NCBI GenBank assembly: GCA_949282265.1
Contig: CASDOZ010000009.1
Span: 1-64,000 of the forward strand
Reading direction: 5' to 3'
Length of the DNA: 64,000 nt
Source of the DNA: an uncultured Bacteroidales bacterium
GTDB lineage: Bacteria; Bacteroidota; Bacteroidia; Bacteroidales; Paludibacteraceae
The notes beneath the pieces are model-generated. The model did no database searches. It was given only the letters and a program-made list of their open reading frames with translations, and was not told the DNA's origin. Positions 26,900 through 35,848 of the stretch are shown piece after piece (the first letter of the stretch is position 1; each line of letters starts with the position of its first letter). The position numbers and the translations under genes are program-made.

Positions 26900-29335
26900 A
26901 TGAAAAAACGTGTTTTATTTCTGATGGGGTGCTCCATGTTGTTTGCCCTTATGCAGGCGCAAGACATGAGCGGTGTGAGAATTTACATCAATCCCGGGCA
27001 CGGTGGTTACGACAGCGATGACCGTAATATGGTTGTCTATCCATATACTTCTGGCGACCCGGAAGGTTTTTGGGAATCCAAAAGCAATTTGTATAAAGGA
27101 TTGGCCTTGCGTGATATGCTTGAGGCTGCTGGTGCGGATGTGAAAATGAGCCGTGTTACCAATACGACGGCAGACGATCGGGCCTTGTCGGCTATTGTGG
27201 CAGAAGCTAATCAGTATGATGCAGATTTCATGCTGTCCATACATTCCAATGCTGGTGTAACAAATTATGTGTTGATGTTGTATGCGGGGATAGATGAAAA
27301 TGATACGCATGTTTATCCGACGCCGACACCTTGCTCGGATGAGAGCCGTGCTATCAGTACGGTAATTGCGCAAAATCTGTACAGCAACCAGATTACCTGC
27401 TGGGGCGGAAATTACACTGTGCGTGGCGACAAAAGTTTTGGGCGGACAGCCATGGGCTGGAGCGATGGTTATGGCGTTTTGCGTGGATTGGTTGTGCCGG
27501 GTGTTATCTCGGAGGGCTGTATGCATGATTATATACCGGAAACATACCGTTTGCTGAATGATGATTACAAATGGCTGGAAGCCTGGCATTTCTTCAAATC
27601 GTTCTGTACATATTTCAAGACGGCTGAAATTCCAACGGGCGTTGTTGCCGGTTCGGTACGTGATGGTAGTAATAAAATCCTATTCCCGGAATTTTATAAA
27701 ATCAAGGGTAGCCGTGATGAGTTGTTGCCTTTGCATGGTGCGCATGTGTATTTAACGCAAGGAGAGGACACCGTGCAGACCTATGTGACGGATACTTTAT
27801 ATAATGGTGTTTATGTATTTAAGGATTTGCAGCCTGGTGAATATCGCTTGTCGGTTGTGGCGGATGATTATTATGAATCAGGCCAGGACATAACCGTGTC
27901 GGCGAATGATATAACATATTTCAATTTTGGCATGTCCAAAGTGCGCAGTACGCCGCCAGAAGTTATCGCGTACGAGCCGTGCCCGGCATCGGCGACCGAT
28001 AGTGTGGAATGTTCAACGGATATTGTGTTGCAATTCAATTGGGACATGGTAGCAGATTCCACCATGGCGGCATTCTCCATAACGCCAGAAGTGGAAGGTA
28101 CCCTGACTATGGAAAACAGCCAGAAAACGCTCCGTTTCTCACCGAATGGTTCGTTGGAACCGGCCACAAACTATACGGTACGTTTGACGACTCAGGCATG
28201 TCATCCTGACACAGCACATCCGAACCATCTCGAACAGGATTTTGTTTTGCAATTTGTGACTAAAAAGCGTGGAAACTTGAGTCTGTTGCAGAGTTATCCA
28301 TTTGCAGATGCCGTGCAAGTACCGCTGCGTCCTTCGTTTATCCTGATTTATGACCAGAAACTGAATACTTCTTCGGTGCGCAATGCTGTTTCTGTCATGG
28401 ACATGGCAGGGACAGAAATGACAAAAAATACGCGTTCGTTTACTTATAACAAAGTTGATGAACCTTATGGTCATGTGTCATTCGAGTTGGTGGATGCCTT
28501 GCAGCCGGAATCTGATTACAAATTGGTGATTGGCTCGACATTGACAGACAATATTGGAATTATGACAGAAACTACGGTGGAAATTCCGTTCCGGACAGGT
28601 AAGGAAACGGAATTGGATGTAACGGTTATAAACGAGCTGGACACCTTGGTTTTTGTCTATGATGCAGCAAAAAGCCGCTCTGTCAATACGGCGTCCGTGT
28701 TCCGGAATACGTCTAAAAAACTATATGGTACGGCCTCTAATGAGTTGCGTTATGATTTTGCCGATATGGATGGTGAGGTTTATTATGCAACCACCAATCC
28801 GACTGCTGTTTTGGCCACTTCCGATGACATGTTTGGTTTGCATGTGTTTGCCGATTTCTCATTCAACGAGTTGTGGGCGGAGTTTAGCGTCGATGGCGAT
28901 ATCAAGTATGCGAAAGTATGCGATATGGATTATGCCGGCTGGCAATACCATCAGGTGTCGTTGCAAGATGTGATTCCGGAGGGTGTGACTTACCAGTTTG
29001 TCGGTTTGAAATTAGTCCGTCAGGACAGTTTCCTGTCGGCAGCCGGCAATATCTATATCGATAATATGACTTTGTGCAAAATTTCGGAAACCTCATTGCT
29101 TTGGACGATAGATAAACCTTTGTCGGTTTATCCGAATCCCGCGGCAGATGAGGTTTGGCTGACAGGTACTATAAGTACTCCGGCCGTGTTGCAAATCTAT
29201 TCGCTTTCTGGCAAATTGCTGAAAAGTGTGAATGCAACCCGTATGGTTGTTCGTGATTTACCGGAAGGAACATATATATTGCGTGCACGGATAAATGGCA
29301 GCACATATAGTACGCCATTACTTGTTGTGCATTGA
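26900..29335 (+). CDS. N-acetylmuramoyl-L-alanine amidase (Amidase_3) with T9SS tail
   Basis: 811 residues. The signal peptide ends in ALMQAQD. The Amidase_3 domain spans about 25-235, with zinc ligands visible as NPGHGGYD (His34), FWESK (Glu59) and LSIHSNAG (His115) and a catalytic Glu in GVISEGCMHDY. This fold cuts the bond between MurNAc and the stem peptide. A carboxypeptidase-regulatory-like beta domain (about 285-355) is followed by two Big_5-type Ig domains (about 360-580) and a T9SS type A tail containing VYPNPA. Unlike house-keeping AmiC-type amidases it appears to be sent to the cell surface, suggesting it acts on foreign or shed murein. Last gene of the SusCD locus. Confidence 0.9.
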   Translation: MKKRVLFLMGCSMLFALMQAQDMSGVRIYINPGHGGYDSDDRNMVVYPYTSGDPEGFWESKSNLYKGLALRDMLEAAGADVKMSRVTNTTADDRALSAIVAEANQYDADFMLSIHSNAGVTNYVLMLYAGIDENDTHVYPTPTPCSDESRAISTVIAQNLYSNQITCWGGNYTVRGDKSFGRTAMGWSDGYGVLRGLVVPGVISEGCMHDYIPETYRLLNDDYKWLEAWHFFKSFCTYFKTAEIPTGVVAGSVRDGSNKILFPEFYKIKGSRDELLPLHGAHVYLTQGEDTVQTYVTDTLYNGVYVFKDLQPGEYRLSVVADDYYESGQDITVSANDITYFNFGMSKVRSTPPEVIAYEPCPASATDSVECSTDIVLQFNWDMVADSTMAAFSITPEVEGTLTMENSQKTLRFSPNGSLEPATNYTVRLTTQACHPDTAHPNHLEQDFVLQFVTKKRGNLSLLQSYPFADAVQVPLRPSFILIYDQKLNTSSVRNAVSVMDMAGTEMTKNTRSFTYNKVDEPYGHVSFELVDALQPESDYKLVIGSTLTDNIGIMTETTVEIPFRTGKETELDVTVINELDTLVFVYDAAKSRSVNTASVFRNTSKKLYGTASNELRYDFADMDGEVYYATTNPTAVLATSDDMFGLHVFADFSFNELWAEFSVDGDIKYAKVCDMDYAGWQYHQVSLQDVIPEGVTYQFVGLKLVRQDSFLSAAGNIYIDNMTLCKISETSLLWTIDKPLSVYPNPAADEVWLTGTISTPAVLQIYSLSGKLLKSVNATRMVVRDLPEGTYILRARINGSTYSTPLLVVH

Positions 29336-29640
29336 GCTTGAAAAAGCCCATTTGCCCTCGCAAATGCTGATGATAAAAATAGAGTTGACAACGATGATAC
29401 CGTGTTTTGGTTGGCGAGGGACGGCCAGGACACGGTGTCTGTAAAAATATTTGGAGTAAAGATTTTATATATATAAGATAGACTTGTTATGGTAAAAGTG
29501 TCTGTCATATCATTCTGAAAAAATAGTGCGATGTTTGCGAAAGATTTTTGTCTATTGGATTTGATAGATACAGACATTAATGGTTCTTGTTTCATTTTGA
29601 ACATAAGTTCGGATAGTGCCCCTGAAGTGATTCATGGGCA
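29336..29640. other. intergenic region with two hairpins
   Basis: No gene seen in about 305 bases between the amidase and the end of trmO. CATTTGC/GCAAATG (29349-29366) lies just after the amidase stop. A long stem, 29399-29410 with 29425-29436, includes two G-U pairs. The terminator at 29613-29649 is listed separately. Confidence 0.5.
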
Positions 29641-29649
29641 CTATTTTTT
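29613..29649 (+). terminator. rightward terminator overlapping the trmO stop codon
   Basis: ATAGTGCCC (29613-29621) pairs with GGGCACTAT (29636-29644), followed by a T-run on the plus strand. It would end transcripts from the SusCD locus within the last codons of the convergent trmO gene. Confidence 0.6.
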
Positions 29650-30351
29650 GTCTTTCGGCATGGCTGAAGCTTCGCATACTGTTAATACGTTCTCTTTTAC
29701 TTTGAAACAGACATGGAAACCGGCATATTCGAACGCATAGGTTCGTTCGGGGTCATGTTGATATGCTGGCCGCGGATCTCCGGCAAGTGCTTGCAATAAT
29801 ACATCCGCTTTCTCCGCGGGAATTTTTTGCAACAGTTCGTTAGGGAAATCCACAACCAGTTTATCGTCCTTGTGTGTTTCAGCAAAACCGCCACAGGCGT
29901 CAGGGTGGCTGTCTGTGTATGGTAGGTATGGTTTTATGTCATAAATAGGTGTGCCGTTCATCAAATCGGCTCCTGAAACGTGGAGCACGGTTCCATTTTC
30001 CACGGTCGGTTCCAAAACCTCTAACCGCACGCATGATAACCCTATCGGGTTCGGGCGGTAGGGTGAGCGTGTGGCGAAAACGCCCATGCGTATATTGCCG
30101 CCTAACCGCGGGGGGCGTACCGTTGGAGTCCACGGACGGGGTTCATTCATGGAGAAACCCCACAATAACCAGATATGTGAGAATTGCTCCAATCCGCGGA
30201 TGGCTTCTTGTTGACGGAATTCCGGCTCAAATATAACCCGTGAACTGAGTTTCTTGATTAACCCGCTTTGGCGCGGCAGGGCGAATTTCGTTGGAAAGTC
30301 GTTATAAATGCGCGCAATCACATGCAATGTAATTTCGTCAGTTGGACCCAT
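29641..30351 (-). CDS. trmO: tRNA t6A37 N6-methyltransferase TrmO (TsaA)
   Basis: 236 residues. The N-terminal TsaA/UPF0066 beta-barrel carries the family motifs FSHIWLLWGF, RPPRLGGN, GVFATRSPYRPNPIGLS and DLMNGTPIYDIKPYLPY. TrmO transfers a methyl group from S-adenosylmethionine to N6-threonylcarbamoyladenosine at position 37 of tRNA-Thr. The C-terminal 90 residues match the usual second domain, so the protein is full length. It is transcribed alone, leftward, with a TAACTTTG box about 50 bases upstream, and is convergent with the SusCD locus. Confidence 0.93.
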   Translation of the reverse strand: MGPTDEITLHVIARIYNDFPTKFALPRQSGLIKKLSSRVIFEPEFRQQEAIRGLEQFSHIWLLWGFSMNEPRPWTPTVRPPRLGGNIRMGVFATRSPYRPNPIGLSCVRLEVLEPTVENGTVLHVSGADLMNGTPIYDIKPYLPYTDSHPDACGGFAETHKDDKLVVDFPNELLQKIPAEKADVLLQALAGDPRPAYQHDPERTYAFEYAGFHVCFKVKENVLTVCEASAMPKDKK

Positions 30352-30397
30352 TGTCTGAAAAACAGTTACTTTATTAATCCATTTTGTTCTCTGTGCG

Positions 30398-30405
30398 CAA
30401 AGTTA
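30398..30405 (-). promoter_or_regulatory. -7 box for trmO
   Basis: Reads TAACTTTG on the minus strand, matching TAnnTTTG, about 47 bases before the trmO start. Confidence 0.5.
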
Positions 30406-30469
30406 TGCGAAAAACATGGACAATTCTTCCTTTTTTATGGATATATAGGAAAAATAGCTGCAAAATAGA

Positions 30470-30477
30470 TATATTTG
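30470..30477 (+). promoter_or_regulatory. -7 box for the DUF2461 gene
   Basis: TATATTTG, an exact TAnnTTTG match, ends 17 bases before the ATG at 30495, implying a very short 5' leader of about ten bases. Confidence 0.5.
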
Positions 30478-30494
30478 CAGAAAAATAGTAATTG

Positions 30495-31178
30495 ATGAAT
30501 GCAGCAAATATTCTCCAGTTTTTACGGGAATTGTCATTGAAGAATAACCGGGAATGGTTTATAGAACATAAGGCATGGTATAAACAATGTCGTCAGGATT
30601 TTGAGCAGTTGTGTACGGAGTTGATTCGTCGCATAGCGCTTTATGACCCTGAAATAGGGCATTTGCAGGCCAAGGAATGTATTTTTCGGATTTACAGGGA
30701 TATCCGTTTCTCGGCGGACAAGACACCTTATAAACAGCATTTTGGTTGTTACATTGCTAAAAATGGTGGCCGTAACAGCGACTATGGCGGTTACTATATC
30801 CATTTGCAACCGGATGCGTGTTCGTTTTCCGGCGGCGTATGGTGTCCACCAGTCGATTTGCTCCGAGCACTCCGTCAAAGTATGTATGATAATATTGAAG
30901 AGTTTCTGGAGATAACCGGAGAGCCTGAATTTAAGTCCATGTATCCAGCGTTGTGGACGACTGATAAACTGAAGGTTGTACCTCGTGGTTTCCCGAAAGA
31001 CTGGGAATATGCTGACTTGTTCAAATATAAGCATTACTTAGTTGAGCATGAAATTCCTGAGACCATCGCCCAAAGCGACCAGTTGATTGATTATGTTGCC
31101 GAATGTGCCCGGGTCGTGGTTCCGTTCAACCGCTTTTTGAATTATACGGTTGACGAAGTGAAAGGATTCATGGAATAG
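30495..31178 (+). CDS. DUF2461 (TIGR02453) family protein
   Basis: About 227 residues from the ATG at 30495; a TTG one codon earlier is less likely. The whole length matches the DUF2461 family: FLRELSLKNNREWF at the start, IFRIYRDIRFSADKTPYK in the middle, and the glycine-rich YYIHLQPDACSFSGGVW strand. The family is widespread in bacteria and fungi and its biochemical function is unknown to me. There is no signal peptide or membrane segment, so it is cytoplasmic. It has its own promoter box and the next gene has another, so it is probably monocistronic. Confidence 0.85.
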   Translation: MNAANILQFLRELSLKNNREWFIEHKAWYKQCRQDFEQLCTELIRRIALYDPEIGHLQAKECIFRIYRDIRFSADKTPYKQHFGCYIAKNGGRNSDYGGYYIHLQPDACSFSGGVWCPPVDLLRALRQSMYDNIEEFLEITGEPEFKSMYPALWTTDKLKVVPRGFPKDWEYADLFKYKHYLVEHEIPETIAQSDQLIDYVAECARVVVPFNRFLNYTVDEVKGFME

Positions 31179-31242
31179 AATTGAAAGACAGTCGCTTATG
31201 AAATATTTTGTGTAGCTGTGCCCGTAATCCGATAAAATAGCC

Positions 31243-31250
31243 TATATTTG
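31243..31250 (+). promoter_or_regulatory. -7 box for the YhcH-type gene
   Basis: TATATTTG, an exact TAnnTTTG match, ends 24 bases before the ATG at 31275. Confidence 0.5.
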
Positions 31251-31274
31251 CAAAGAACTATAAAATCTTATGAT

Positions 31275-31724
31275 ATGATACTTGACCAATTATCAAATGC
31301 AGCGCGTTATGAAAGCTGTCATCCGCGTTTTAAGGCGGCGTTCGATTTTTTGAGGAGCAATGATTTGCTGAATATGCCGGCAGGTAAAGTGGAATTGGAA
31401 GGGCAAGATTTGTTTGTGAATATACTTGACTTCAAGGGGAAAGAGGAGGAGAATTGTCGCATGGAGACGCATCAGGATTATATAGACATTCAGTTGCCTG
31501 TCAGCGGATGCGAAACAATGGGTTGGAAAGCAGCTGCTGATTTGCAGGAAGTTACTTCTCCTTACGATGCGGTTAAGGACATTGCCTTTTTTGCCGACAA
31601 GGCAACTACGAAAATCAATGTGCAGGCCGGACAGTTTGCCATTTTCTTTCCGGAAGATGGGCATCAGCCGGGTATCGCCCCAGGCAAGGAATATCGTAAA
31701 ATCATTGTGAAAGTAAGAGTGTGA
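31275..31724 (+). CDS. YhcH/YjgK/YiaL-family cupin (possible sugar anomerase)
   Basis: 149 residues from the ATG at 31275, the usual size for this family (DUF386). METHQDYIDIQLPVSG with its acidic-histidine metal site, and FAIFFPEDGHQPGI near the end, are diagnostic. Family members bind metal in a cupin barrel; NanQ (YhcH) of E. coli speeds anomerisation of sialic acid, and others occur in sugar operons. Here it lies 38 bases before a branching-enzyme gene and not beside sialic-acid genes, so the sugar acted on is uncertain. Cytoplasmic. Confidence 0.88.
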   Translation: MILDQLSNAARYESCHPRFKAAFDFLRSNDLLNMPAGKVELEGQDLFVNILDFKGKEEENCRMETHQDYIDIQLPVSGCETMGWKAAADLQEVTSPYDAVKDIAFFADKATTKINVQAGQFAIFFPEDGHQPGIAPGKEYRKIIVKVRV

Positions 31725-31762
31725 TACTTGTCTCATAAATATAAAGGTTGAAATTGAAAAAC

Positions 31763-33766
31763 ATGAAAAAACTTGCTCTTATCCAGTCCGATCCTTGGTT
31801 GGAACCTTATGCAGATGCGATTAACGGGCGTTACCATTATGCATTGGCAACCGAGAAAGCATTGATCGGCAACAACAAAAACTTGTCTGAATTTGCTTCC
31901 GGATATTTGTATTTTGGTTTGCATAAAACAGACAAGGGGTGGGTGTTCCGTGAGTGGGCACCGAATGCGACTGCAATCTACCTGATAGGTGATTTCAACG
32001 GTTGGAAGAAAACGGAAAAATACAGGCTGAAACCGATTGACAACGGCAATTGGGAAATCAAGCTGGCTCCCGGAGCATTGAAGCACGGGCAATTGTATAA
32101 ACTCTGGATGGAGTGGAACGGCGGCGAAGGTGAACGGATTCCGGCATGGTGCCAGCGGGTTGTCCAAGATGACCAAACGAAAATATTTACAGCCCAGGTT
32201 TGGGATCCGGAGAAACCCTATCAATTCAAGACCAAGAAATTCAAGCCGAATGTGTCCCCGTTGTTGATTTATGAATGCCACATCGGGATGTCGAGCAACG
32301 AAGAAAAAGTTTCGACCTACGATGAATTCCGGCGGACGATATTGCCGCGCATAGCCAAGGCTGGCTATAATTGCGTGCAAATCATGGCTATACAGGAGCA
32401 TCCTTATTACGGCTCTTTTGGTTATCATGTTTCCAGCTTTTTTGCTGCTTCGTCGCGTTTTGGTACGCCGGATGATCTGAAACGGTTGATAGATGAGGCG
32501 CATGATATGGGTATGGCAGTTATTATGGATTTGGTACATTCGCATGCGGTGAAAAACCAGGTGGAAGGTCTTGGACTGTTTGATGGAACGCCTTACCAAT
32601 ATTTTCACGATGGTGCGCGGCGTGAACATCCCGCATGGGATTCGCTTTGCTTTAATTACGGCAAGCATGAAGTCTTGCATTTCTTGCTTTCAAACTGCAA
32701 ATATTGGCTTGAAGAATATAAATTTGATGGTTTCCGTTTTGATGGAGTAACAAGCATGTTATATCGCAGCCATGGCCTTGGTGAGGATTTTAATGGTTAT
32801 GGCAGTTATTATAATTTAAACCAGGATGGTGATGCAATTTGTTATTTGACTTTAGCTAACAAGTTGATACACGAAGTCAACAAGAACGCTATAACCATTG
32901 CAGAAGAGATGAGCGGTATGCCGGGATTGGCTTATCCGATAAAGGGTGGTGGTATTGGTTTCGATTATCGTTTGGCAATGGGAATTCCAGATTTCTGGAT
33001 TAAATATATTAAGGAAGTCAAAGACGAGGATTGGAAAGCCGGACATATTCTATGGGAATTGACAAATCGTCGGGCTGATGAGAAAACCATTAGTTATGCC
33101 GAGAGCCACGACCAGGCTTTGGTAGGGGACAAAACAATTATTTTCAGACTGATAGATGCCGAAATGTACTGGCACATGCAGCATGGGGATAATACCTACA
33201 TGGTTGATAGGGGCATGGCGTTACATAAAATGATCCGTTTGATTACAGCCAGCACAATTAACGGCGGTTATTTGAACTTTATGGGAAATGAGTTTGGTCA
33301 TCCAGAGTGGATTGATTTCCCGCGCGAAGGTAATGGCTGGTCGTGCAAATACGCAAAAAGGCAATGGGAACTGGTGGACAATAAAAATTTCTATTATCAT
33401 GAACTTGGTTATTTTGATGAAAGAATGATCAAACTGATTAAGTCTGTAAAGAAGTTTAATGAATTGCCTATTTGGCAACTGTGGGATAATGAAGGCGATC
33501 AGGTAGTGGCCTATCAGCGTGGTGATCTTATTTTCGTGTTCAATTGGAACGGCCAAAAATCTTTTGTTGATTATGGCATTTTGGCACAACCGGGAGCATA
33601 TAAAACTATTCTAAATACAGATGCCAAGGAATTTGCCGGCTTTGGTCTGGCGGATGACAGCGTAACGCATTTTACGCTGCCAGATCCAGCTAAAACGGCT
33701 CCGGGTAAAGAATGGCTGAAACTTTATTTGCCGGCACGTTCTGCTATTGTATTGAAAAAACAATAA
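31763..33766 (+). CDS. GH13 1,4-alpha-glucan branching enzyme
   Basis: About 667 residues from the ATG at 31763. An N-terminal CBM48-like domain (about 45-150, VFREWAPNATAIYLIGDFNGW) precedes a GH13 barrel with the nucleophile motif FDGFRFDGVTSM, the acid in ITIAEEMSG and the third acid in YAESHDQALVGD, then a C-terminal beta domain. The pattern matches subfamily GH13_8, shared with eukaryotic branching enzymes and common in Bacteroidota, which creates alpha-1,6 branches in glycogen. No signal peptide, so cytoplasmic. No glgA or glgC is adjacent. The gene ends in a clear terminator. Confidence 0.9.
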   Translation: MKKLALIQSDPWLEPYADAINGRYHYALATEKALIGNNKNLSEFASGYLYFGLHKTDKGWVFREWAPNATAIYLIGDFNGWKKTEKYRLKPIDNGNWEIKLAPGALKHGQLYKLWMEWNGGEGERIPAWCQRVVQDDQTKIFTAQVWDPEKPYQFKTKKFKPNVSPLLIYECHIGMSSNEEKVSTYDEFRRTILPRIAKAGYNCVQIMAIQEHPYYGSFGYHVSSFFAASSRFGTPDDLKRLIDEAHDMGMAVIMDLVHSHAVKNQVEGLGLFDGTPYQYFHDGARREHPAWDSLCFNYGKHEVLHFLLSNCKYWLEEYKFDGFRFDGVTSMLYRSHGLGEDFNGYGSYYNLNQDGDAICYLTLANKLIHEVNKNAITIAEEMSGMPGLAYPIKGGGIGFDYRLAMGIPDFWIKYIKEVKDEDWKAGHILWELTNRRADEKTISYAESHDQALVGDKTIIFRLIDAEMYWHMQHGDNTYMVDRGMALHKMIRLITASTINGGYLNFMGNEFGHPEWIDFPREGNGWSCKYAKRQWELVDNKNFYYHELGYFDERMIKLIKSVKKFNELPIWQLWDNEGDQVVAYQRGDLIFVFNWNGQKSFVDYGILAQPGAYKTILNTDAKEFAGFGLADDSVTHFTLPDPAKTAPGKEWLKLYLPARSAIVLKKQ

Positions 33767-33783
33767 TTAGCGACGGAATATTT

Positions 33784-33815
33784 AATCCCCCGAATAAAAT
33801 TATCCGGGGGATTTT
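33784..33815 (+). terminator. intrinsic terminator after the branching-enzyme gene
   Basis: AATCCCCCG (33784-33792) pairs with CGGGGGATT (33805-33813), continuing into TTTT. Confidence 0.85.
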
Positions 33816-33838
33816 ATTAATTATATGAATAGGATTTA

Positions 33839-33846
33839 TACATTTG
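33839..33846 (+). promoter_or_regulatory. -7 box for hisA
   Basis: TACATTTG, an exact TAnnTTTG match, ends 31 bases before the hisA start. Confidence 0.5.
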
Positions 33847-33877
33847 TGTAAATGATATAACGTTTGAGAAAAAGTTT

Positions 33878-34594
33878 ATGATAGAGATTATTCCTGCAAT
33901 TGATTTGATCGATGGCAAATGCGTGCGCTTGTCGCAGGGTGATTATGGTCGTAAGATTGTGTATAACAATGACCCTTTGGAAGTCGCAAAACAATTTGAG
34001 GACAGCGGTATCCGGCGTTTGCATTTGGTCGATTTGGATGGTGCCAAGGCACAGCATATTGTGAACCACAGGACTTTGGAGCGTATTGCGGCACACACGC
34101 GATTGATTATCGATTTTGGAGGTGGTCTGAAATCGGAAGACGATTTGCGCATTGCTTTTGACTGCGGGGCAAAGATGGTTACGGGAGGCAGTATAGCGGT
34201 AAAATCTCCAGATGTCTTTGCTTCATGGCTGCAGAAGTTCGGTACAGAAAGGATCATATTGGGGGCAGATGTGAAGGATGAAAAAATCGCTGTAAGCGGT
34301 TGGTTGGAAGATACCGGTTTGGGGTTGATGCCTTTTATTGAAAAAAATCGCAGGCAGGGCGTTACAAAGGTGGTTTGTACGGATATTGGCAAGGATGGTA
34401 TGTTGCAGGGGCCGGCAATTCCTTTGTATCGGAAAATATTGGCAAGTTATCCAGATTTGTATTTGATAGCAAGCGGCGGAGTTGGCTCGTTACAAGATAT
34501 TTATGCGCTTTCAGAAGCTGGTGTACCTGCCGTGATCATCGGCAAGGCTATTTATGAAGGCAAGGTGTCTTTGGCGGATTTGTCCAAATTATGA
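33878..34594 (+). CDS. hisA: HisA, phosphoribosylformimino-AICAR isomerase
   Basis: 238 residues, normal length. The TIM barrel begins [17 protein letters not shown] with the catalytic Asp8, continues with LVDLDGAKA and [12 protein letters not shown], and has the second catalytic Asp in [20 protein letters not shown] is the phosphate-binding loop. HisA performs an Amadori rearrangement in histidine biosynthesis. No other his gene flanks it: the next gene is rpsU on the opposite strand. I see no inserted or missing element that would suggest the dual-function PriA type. Confidence 0.95.
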   Translation: MIEIIPAIDLIDGKCVRLSQGDYGRKIVYNNDPLEVAKQFEDSGIRRLHLVDLDGAKAQHIVNHRTLERIAAHTRLIIDFGGGLKSEDDLRIAFDCGAKMVTGGSIAVKSPDVFASWLQKFGTERIILGADVKDEKIAVSGWLEDTGLGLMPFIEKNRRQGVTKVVCTDIGKDGMLQGPAIPLYRKILASYPDLYLIASGGVGSLQDIYALSEAGVPAVIIGKAIYEGKVSLADLSKL

Positions 34595-34661
34595 TACGAA
34601 ACAAAGGGCACTTCTTGTGGAAGTACCCTGTACTGTGCGTTCTTACAAAATTTTGCGAAAA

Positions 34662-34853
34662 TTATTCTTCGCCTAATTGTAATTTTTGTACGTAAATGGC
34701 GTGTATTTTTTGTTCACGTTTTACTACGGATGGCTTTTCAAACGCTTGACGGCGGCGAAGTTCTTTTACGACACCGGTCTTTTCAAATTTGCGCTTGAAT
34801 TTTTTCAACGCTTTTTCAATGTTTTCGCCTTCTTTTACAGGAACTACGATCAT
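34662..34853 (-). CDS. rpsU: 30S ribosomal protein S21
   Basis: 63 residues. The sequence beginning MIVVPVKEGENIEKALKKFK and the basic stretch KELRRRQAFEKPSVVKR are those of S21. The longer Bacteroidota C-terminus is present (ending LQLGEE). S21 joins the small subunit late and helps initiation; in Bacteroidota it lies near the 16S anti-Shine-Dalgarno tail. Transcribed alone and leftward, with a TACCTTTG box about 50 bases upstream. Confidence 0.97.
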   Translation of the reverse strand: MIVVPVKEGENIEKALKKFKRKFEKTGVVKELRRRQAFEKPSVVKREQKIHAIYVQKLQLGEE

Positions 34854-34901
34854 AATGTACTATAAATTTTATTTTTTTATTGCTTCCAAAATTTCAGACC
34901 G

Positions 34902-34909
34902 CAAAGGTA
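34902..34909 (-). promoter_or_regulatory. -7 box for rpsU
   Basis: Reads TACCTTTG on the minus strand, about 50 bases upstream of the rpsU start. Confidence 0.55.
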
Positions 34910-34975
34910 GAAGTTTTTTTTGGATGCACCAAATACTTTGCTGATTTTTTAATAGAGAAATTTTTCTGTATTAAA

Positions 34976-35007
34976 TTTGCAGCCTACATTAAAAATAGCT
35001 AATTTTG
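34976..35007 (+). promoter_or_regulatory. promoter of the fumarate reductase operon
   Basis: TTTG at 34976-34979 and TAATTTTG at 35000-35007 are separated by 20 bases, the expected spacing of a Bacteroidota -33/-7 promoter. The leader to the first gene is about 95 bases. Confidence 0.75.
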
Positions 35008-35105
35008 CGCCTATCATTTTTCGCGTGTAAAATTGAAAAGAACCCGTTGGAAAAGCGGGATGAAACAAACAATAATAATCAACTTAACAAATCAAAGAAA
35101 AAATT

Positions 35106-35801
35106 ATGTGGTTAAAGGATTCCTCTATCGGAAGAAAGCTGATCATGTCGATTTCTGGGATTGCACTGATTTTGTTCCTGCTGTTTCATGGAACAATGAA
35201 TGTGGTTGCAATTATTTCGCCGGATGGCTACAACATGATCTGTGAATTTTTGGGCGCAAATTGGTATGCTCTTGTCGGAACAATCGGGTTGGCGGTTTTG
35301 GTAATAGTGCATATTTTGTATGCATTTTATCTGACTTTGCTCAACTATCGTGCCCGCGGTTTTGAACGTTATGCAGTTACTAAAAAACAGGCTGCTGTGG
35401 AATGGTCGTCTAAAAACATGTTGGTGCTTGGCATTATTGTTTTATTGGGTATTGGTTTGCATTTGTACAATTTCTGGTATAAAATGCAGTGGGTGGAACT
35501 TCGCCACATGATGGGTGCCGATGTGGACGTTTCCAAGGCAACTGACGGCATTGGTTATATCAGCGAGCTGTTTGCTAATCCGGTTTACAGCCTGATTTAT
35601 TTGGTATGGCTCTGTGCTTTGTGGTTCCATCTGACACACGGCTTCTGGAGCGCATTGCACACAATCGGTTGGAATAATGACATTTGGATGAAACGCTTGC
35701 GCGTTATTTCTTACATTCTGGCTACGCTTATCGTGTTGATGTTTGCTGCCGTAGTAATATTTTATTATGGTAGTTCGCTTGCATGTGGAATAGCAGCTTG
35801 A
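35106..35801 (+). CDS. frdC: fumarate reductase / succinate dehydrogenase cytochrome b subunit
   Basis: 231 residues with five membrane helices (about 12-35, 57-80, 98-120, 155-178, 198-222) and conserved histidines near the helix ends (FHGTMN, IVHILYAF, GLHLYNF, FHLTHGFWSALH) that would bind two b hemes. It matches the di-heme cytochrome b of the Bacteroidota fumarate reductase, which passes electrons from menaquinol to fumarate in anaerobic respiration. First gene of a three-gene operon under a well-formed promoter. Confidence 0.93.
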   Translation: MWLKDSSIGRKLIMSISGIALILFLLFHGTMNVVAIISPDGYNMICEFLGANWYALVGTIGLAVLVIVHILYAFYLTLLNYRARGFERYAVTKKQAAVEWSSKNMLVLGIIVLLGIGLHLYNFWYKMQWVELRHMMGADVDVSKATDGIGYISELFANPVYSLIYLVWLCALWFHLTHGFWSALHTIGWNNDIWMKRLRVISYILATLIVLMFAAVVIFYYGSSLACGIAA

Positions 35802-35848
35802 TGTCGTACCAGGTAATAAAATAGTGTAACTTATTAAACAAGAATTTT

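Noticed and set aside
31733-32680. 315-codon open frame opposite the branching enzyme
   Set aside because: Antisense to the conserved GH13 catalytic region, with no protein-like motifs.
34605-34629. Hairpin between hisA and rpsU
   Set aside because: It has a mismatch and no T-run on either strand; too weak to list as a terminator.
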